Part shown: positions 6,229 to 9,019 of the stretch, piece after piece
Numbering within the stretch: position 1 is the stretch's first letter
Layout: every line of letters starts with the position of its first letter
From: CAZLWA01 sp964563165
Lineage (GTDB): Bacteria > CLD3 > SB21
Assembly: GCA_964563165.1 (NCBI GenBank)
Contig: CAZLWA010000003.1
Span: 1 to 9,019, forward strand
Reading direction: 5' to 3'
DNA: 9,019 nt
Program-made: the position numbers and the translations under genes
The notes under the pieces: model-generated
The model's input: the letters and a program-made list of their open reading frames with translations, nothing else
Told to the model about the DNA's origin: nothing
The model's database searches: none

Positions 6229-6906
6229 CTAATCCCTCAAACAGCGAACTGACAAACCACTTTTTTTAATGTAGTCGTCTCTATATACGCCGCTGCTACC
6301 CTGCACCATGAAGCGGGCATAGGCATTAAGGTAATTTTCGGAAGAACTCCACCAGAATCCGTCGTAGCCAAAAAGGTCGACTCCATAAGTGTAACGCCAA
6401 CCACCCGGAAGGGCTGTAAAACCGCTTTCATTGGTCGCACCATAATTAGAACTTTGCCAATGGGAAGTGCCGGCTTCTCTTAGCTTGTTTCCGGCAACAC
6501 TTTCGCCTCCCAAATAGTCTGTCAGGGTTGTCCATTCGGCATCGCTGGGCACATGCCAACCGGTGGGGCATAGTTTAGCCGAGGTCACTGCGTACCAATT
6601 GTACAACACTCCATACGTATCATAGGTTAGTGAATCATCATTGCACCAACAATAAGCGTCGGTTGTCAGATTTGACCATTCCGTTTCATCGGTAACCAGG
6701 GGAATGGCTGTGCCATCGTTGTAAGTGGAAACTTTTAGGTTTTCGACCAGCCATACCTGTGTACCAATGGTCACTGTGTGATAAATATTTCCTTCAACAT
6801 CAGTTATGGTGTAATCGCCGGTATCGGTATATTTCTTACAGCTATTGATAAGAATGAAAACGAATCCCATCGCTATTAACAGGTAAATCCAACGTATCTT
6901 TTTCAT
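6229..6906 (-). CDS. FISUMP-domain lipoprotein (225 aa)
   Basis: Surface or periplasmic lipoprotein consisting essentially of one Fibrobacter succinogenes major paralogous (FISUMP) domain, a family whose molecular role is unknown. Residues 1-22 are a signal peptide (MKKIRWIYLLIAMGF...) ending LINSC, with Cys23 as the lipidation site followed by KK. The domain spans about 34-225: DVEGNIYHTVTIGTQVWL at 37-53, ENLKVSTYNDGTAIP at 55-69, YGVLYNWYAV at 98-107, LCPTGWHVPSDAEWTTL at 112-128, GFTALPGGWR at 162-171, FWWSSSE at 184-190, and the terminal GLSVRCLRD. The aromatic-rich, carbohydrate-lectin-like composition suggests a C-type-lectin-like fold, but ligand binding is inferred only. There is no Shine-Dalgarno; the leader before ATG 6906 is strongly A/T-rich, as in Bacteroidota-type initiation. 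It is monocistronic by spacing: 205 bp from the upstream gene and 277 bp from the next. Confidence 0.93.
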   Translation of the reverse strand: MKKIRWIYLLIAMGFVFILINSCKKYTDTGDYTITDVEGNIYHTVTIGTQVWLVENLKVSTYNDGTAIPLVTDETEWSNLTTDAYCWCNDDSLTYDTYGVLYNWYAVTSAKLCPTGWHVPSDAEWTTLTDYLGGESVAGNKLREAGTSHWQSSNYGATNESGFTALPGGWRYTYGVDLFGYDGFWWSSSENYLNAYARFMVQGSSGVYRDDYIKKSGLSVRCLRD

Positions 6907-7111
6907 CTTAATGTTAATTTAAATTTAGAGGTTATTATTGATTTTTTTCAGACGTGACGTAGCTGCGATCCTCATGATAGGTGCAAAGGGAAGCTAAAGA
7001 GATCAATTTCTCAAGTCAAGAAAAAGCTTATCACAGATCGTGCTGCGAATAAGAAAGAAAATATCTTCTCCAAAAGGTTAGAGAGGATTTCGGGTAAATA
7101 TTTGAGGAAAA
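6907..7111. other. 205-bp gap between the TPR and FISUMP genes
   Basis: No gene seen. It holds the candidate FISUMP promoter (6991-7019), an A/T-rich leader (6907-6950), and after the TPR stop a weak stem of five pairs (TCTCC/AGAGA including a G-U pair, 7067-7084) followed on the minus strand by T-rich sequence, which could be a poor terminator. Confidence 0.4.
6991..7019 (-). promoter_or_regulatory. Possible sigma-70-like promoter for the FISUMP gene
   Basis: On the minus strand TTGACT (7019-7014) is followed after 17 bases by TAGCTT (6996-6991). The -35 box is a good match and the -10 box a weak one, with ideal spacing. This would start transcription near 6984, leaving a leader of about 78 bases before ATG 6906. 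The spacer also contains GAGA-6 nt-TCTC. No Bacteroidota-type TAnnTTTG box was placed. Confidence 0.35.
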
Positions 7112-8980
7112 CTATTTCTTCTTTTCCAATTCATTCAACTTCGCGTTTTCGATCGCTTTGTAGCGGCCTTCTTTGTCGGCGACGCGCGCGTTATAATAGG
7201 CATCGTAAGCCTGTTTGAAATCGCCTTTCGATTCGTACGCTTTGCCCATCGCTATCAAAATAGGCGGATATTTCGGCTTGAGTTTGTCCGCCACCTGCAG
7301 AATTTTGATGCCGTCATCCGGGCGGCCGTGCTTTACCAATTCCGTGCCCTGGCGCAGCGCGTAAATGTATTCACTTTCTTTCTCGTTGTTCCAGAACCTG
7401 CCCAGGCTTTCTTTGTAATCCAGATTGTTAGGCTCCAGGTCGGCTGAACCCTGGACGACTACTTTCGCTTTGTCGTTATCGTTCGCCGCGCGATAGGCTT
7501 CGGCCAGCGTGCTGATGTACGCGGCATTTTTGTTGTTCGAAAATTTCACGGCGGCGGCCGCATTTTCGATAGCTTTAGTCGCATCCCGAAACGACTTGTC
7601 CTGAGCGCCGATGTACAACCATGCCAAACCGTTCAGCGCAAACGCCGCATTGGGATTGGATTGCAGCGCTTCCCGGTACATTTCGATCGCCTCTTTATAA
7701 TTGCCTTCGAGTGAATAGACATCACCGAGGTGCGACGCGGCGAACGCCGATTTTTTATCGAGCGACAGCGCTTCTAGAAATTCTTTTTTCGCGTTATCAA
7801 AATCGCCTTTGTTGAAATAGACTTGTCCCAAAAAGTCATGCGATCCGGCATGCTTGGGATTGAGGTCGATCGCTTTTTTGTAAGCCAGTTCGGCATTTTT
7901 GTAATCGCCTTTTTCCAAATAATCATTGCCCAATCCCCGGAAGCCCGCCGCAAATTTCGGCTCGATATCCACGGCGCGTTTTCGATTGGCAATCGCCGAA
8001 TCAATATTGGCATTGTCGGGAAAGAATTTTTTCGTAAAGGCGTCCGCGAGAATGTCATAGGCGTCATATTGCGAAGGCTTGATCTGAATAGCTCTCCGCG
8101 CCGCTTCCACCAGTTTATCGCGCTCTTTGGTTTCACGGTAGATCAGAGCGAGCGACACCCACGCCGTTCCTAAGTTTTTATCCAGTTTAACGGCCCGCTG
8201 TCCGTACTTGGTCGCCATTTTGTAACTGTTCGTTTTTTCTTCTGTCTTAAAATTGATGTCCTGAAGCCTTCCCATCTTCGCGTATGCTTTGGCCGCGCCC
8301 GCATAAGCGAAGGCGTAATTCGAATCAACGGCGATCGCTTTTTGAAACAGATCGATCGCTTCCTGATAGTCTTTGTCCGTGCTGCTCTCGGTGAATTGCA
8401 CGACGGCCTTGATGTAAGGCTCATAGGCGTCGATATTGACCGTGGCTTTATTGGTTGCGCCGGTTTCTTCTTCATTGACTTTCTGGCCGAAACTGACCAG
8501 CGCTTTTCTGGCGATCTGGCCGTACATCGCAAAAATATTATTCATTCCGAATTTGCCCGCGGCGGAGTAGAGGTTCTTCGAGTCGGCTTGACCGGAGGCA
8601 ACATCGATGACCTTCGCGCTCACTTTCACGTCGGGAATAGTAACGTCGTAACTTCCCATGACCATTTTTTGAACGCCCAAATGTTTGGCAATTTGCAGCG
8701 CTTTGGTTTCATCGGCCAGGTCGGGCAGGCGAAACCCCTGCGCCTTCATCGCCGCGATCAATTCGGCCCGCTCGGTCACGGTGATGGTATCCGACGCATC
8801 GCCGATATCGGTATTCAACGATTCGCAAAATCCGTTGCCGAGCCAGTTGTATTTGGGGCTCTTGGAGATATTCTGAAACGGAAAAACCGCCACGCGCAAT
8901 TGTGCGGAAACGGCGCTCGCGCAGAGCAGCAGCAGCGCGGCGATCCGTATCGGGTGTGATTTCAAAATGATGCGAGTCAT
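7112..8980 (-). CDS. Exported CsgG/FlgO-like domain plus TPR-repeat protein (622 aa)
   Basis: Probably a periplasmic or outer-membrane-associated scaffold. Residues 1-26 are a signal peptide (basic start, LLLLC core, cleavage after AVSA; Cys20 lies inside the hydrophobic core, so it is not a typical lipobox). Residues 28-165 resemble the CsgG/FlgO/TolB-N-type alpha/beta domain: LRVAVFPFQN at 28-37, TVTERAELIAAMKAQGF at 67-83, LGVQKMVMGSY at 101-111 and VSAKVIDVASGQ at 120-131. From about 203 to 603 there are roughly ten tetratricopeptide units. The clearest are 345-375 (GLGNDYLEKGDYKNAELAYK), 379-409 (FLGQVYFNKGDFDNAKKEF), 413-443 (HLGDVYSLEGNYKEAIEMYR) and 573-603 (AMGKAYESKGDFKQAYDAYY). The C-terminus is a charged helix ending EKKK. 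Start 8980 is supported by AGGAG on the minus strand (8992-8988). A weak U-rich stem at 7067-7084 lies after the stop. The partner is unknown. Confidence 0.93.
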   Translation of the reverse strand: MTRIILKSHPIRIAALLLLCASAVSAQLRVAVFPFQNISKSPKYNWLGNGFCESLNTDIGDASDTITVTERAELIAAMKAQGFRLPDLADETKALQIAKHLGVQKMVMGSYDVTIPDVKVSAKVIDVASGQADSKNLYSAAGKFGMNNIFAMYGQIARKALVSFGQKVNEEETGATNKATVNIDAYEPYIKAVVQFTESSTDKDYQEAIDLFQKAIAVDSNYAFAYAGAAKAYAKMGRLQDINFKTEEKTNSYKMATKYGQRAVKLDKNLGTAWVSLALIYRETKERDKLVEAARRAIQIKPSQYDAYDILADAFTKKFFPDNANIDSAIANRKRAVDIEPKFAAGFRGLGNDYLEKGDYKNAELAYKKAIDLNPKHAGSHDFLGQVYFNKGDFDNAKKEFLEALSLDKKSAFAASHLGDVYSLEGNYKEAIEMYREALQSNPNAAFALNGLAWLYIGAQDKSFRDATKAIENAAAAVKFSNNKNAAYISTLAEAYRAANDNDKAKVVVQGSADLEPNNLDYKESLGRFWNNEKESEYIYALRQGTELVKHGRPDDGIKILQVADKLKPKYPPILIAMGKAYESKGDFKQAYDAYYNARVADKEGRYKAIENAKLNELEKKK

Positions 8981-8987
8981 ACATCCA

Positions 8988-8992
8988 CTCCT
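8988..8992 (-). promoter_or_regulatory. Shine-Dalgarno AGGAG of the TPR gene
   Basis: Minus-strand AGTAGGAG ends about seven bases before ATG 8980 and fixes this start. The remaining bases to the window end (8993-9019) are A/T-rich and too short to place a promoter. Confidence 0.75.
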
Positions 8993-9019
8993 ACTTTTAT
9001 TGCTAAAGCGAGAATACTA

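Noticed and set aside
6201..6231. AT-rich inverted repeat (ATTAG...CTAAT with inner GTC/GAC) over the FISUMP stop as a terminator
   Set aside because: Stem is weak and A/T-rich and is not followed by a T-run on the minus strand.
8342..8959. + strand ORF of 205 codons opposite the TPR gene
   Set aside because: Lies antisense to the signal peptide and CsgG/FlgO-like domain of a gene with a clear Shine-Dalgarno; no recognisable motif.
1..9019. Search for CRISPR arrays, tRNA or rRNA genes, insertion-sequence ends and integron attC sites
   Set aside because: No regularly spaced repeats, cloverleaf, transposase motif or paired attC core sites were found by reading; the only regular repeat is the coding PAS triplication.

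Overview
The window reads like a stretch of chromosome from an FCB-group bacterium (Bacteroidota, Ignavibacteria, Calditrichota, KSB1 or similar), probably environmental. The evidence is a FISUMP-domain lipoprotein (a family best known from Fibrobacteres and Bacteroidota), a multi-PAS/SpoIIE phosphatase, and a periplasmic CsgG/FlgO-like plus TPR protein. Shine-Dalgarno usage is mixed. Clear AGGAG-type sites precede the phosphoketolase, the ICMT-like gene, the TPR gene and a small + strand ORF. The phosphatase, the 201-residue lipoprotein and the FISUMP gene have none that is obvious. This argues mildly against a typical Bacteroidota, but the phylum is an inference, not a reading.

All confident genes lie on the minus strand, so transcription runs from high to low coordinates. 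From high to low: (1) 8980-7112, an exported protein with an N-terminal CsgG/FlgO/TolB-N-like domain and about ten TPR units. (2) 6906-6229, a FISUMP lipoprotein, preceded by a 205-bp gap with a possible sigma-70-like promoter. (3) 6228-5952, a gene-poor gap holding a bulged hairpin. (4) 5951-5280, a GrpB/UPF0157 protein. (5) 5185-4580, an unrecognised lipoprotein-like protein with two C-terminal membrane segments. (6) 4532-4059, an ICMT/PEMT-type integral membrane methyltransferase, 47 bp below gene 5 and followed by a possible terminator. (7) 3939-1606, a 777-residue soluble sensor phosphatase with four PAS domains and a C-terminal PP2C/SpoIIE domain. (8) 1597-1006, a long region with no firm gene. 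It holds direct repeats and a small + strand ORF with a good ribosome binding site and signal-like N-terminus that appears frameshifted. (9) 1005-1, the N-terminal 335 residues of a phosphoketolase cut by the window edge.

The genes do not form one obvious pathway. The phosphoketolase belongs to central carbon metabolism (acetyl phosphate from sugar phosphates). The PAS-SpoIIE protein is a signalling output that in known systems acts on anti-sigma-factor antagonists, but no partner-switching partners are visible here. Genes 5 and 6 may be co-transcribed and both are envelope proteins. I found no CRISPR array, tRNA, rRNA, transposase or phage gene. The most distinctive structure is the exact 375-bp (125-codon) tandem triplication of PAS modules in the phosphatase. 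I did not find a convincing new multi-gene system.
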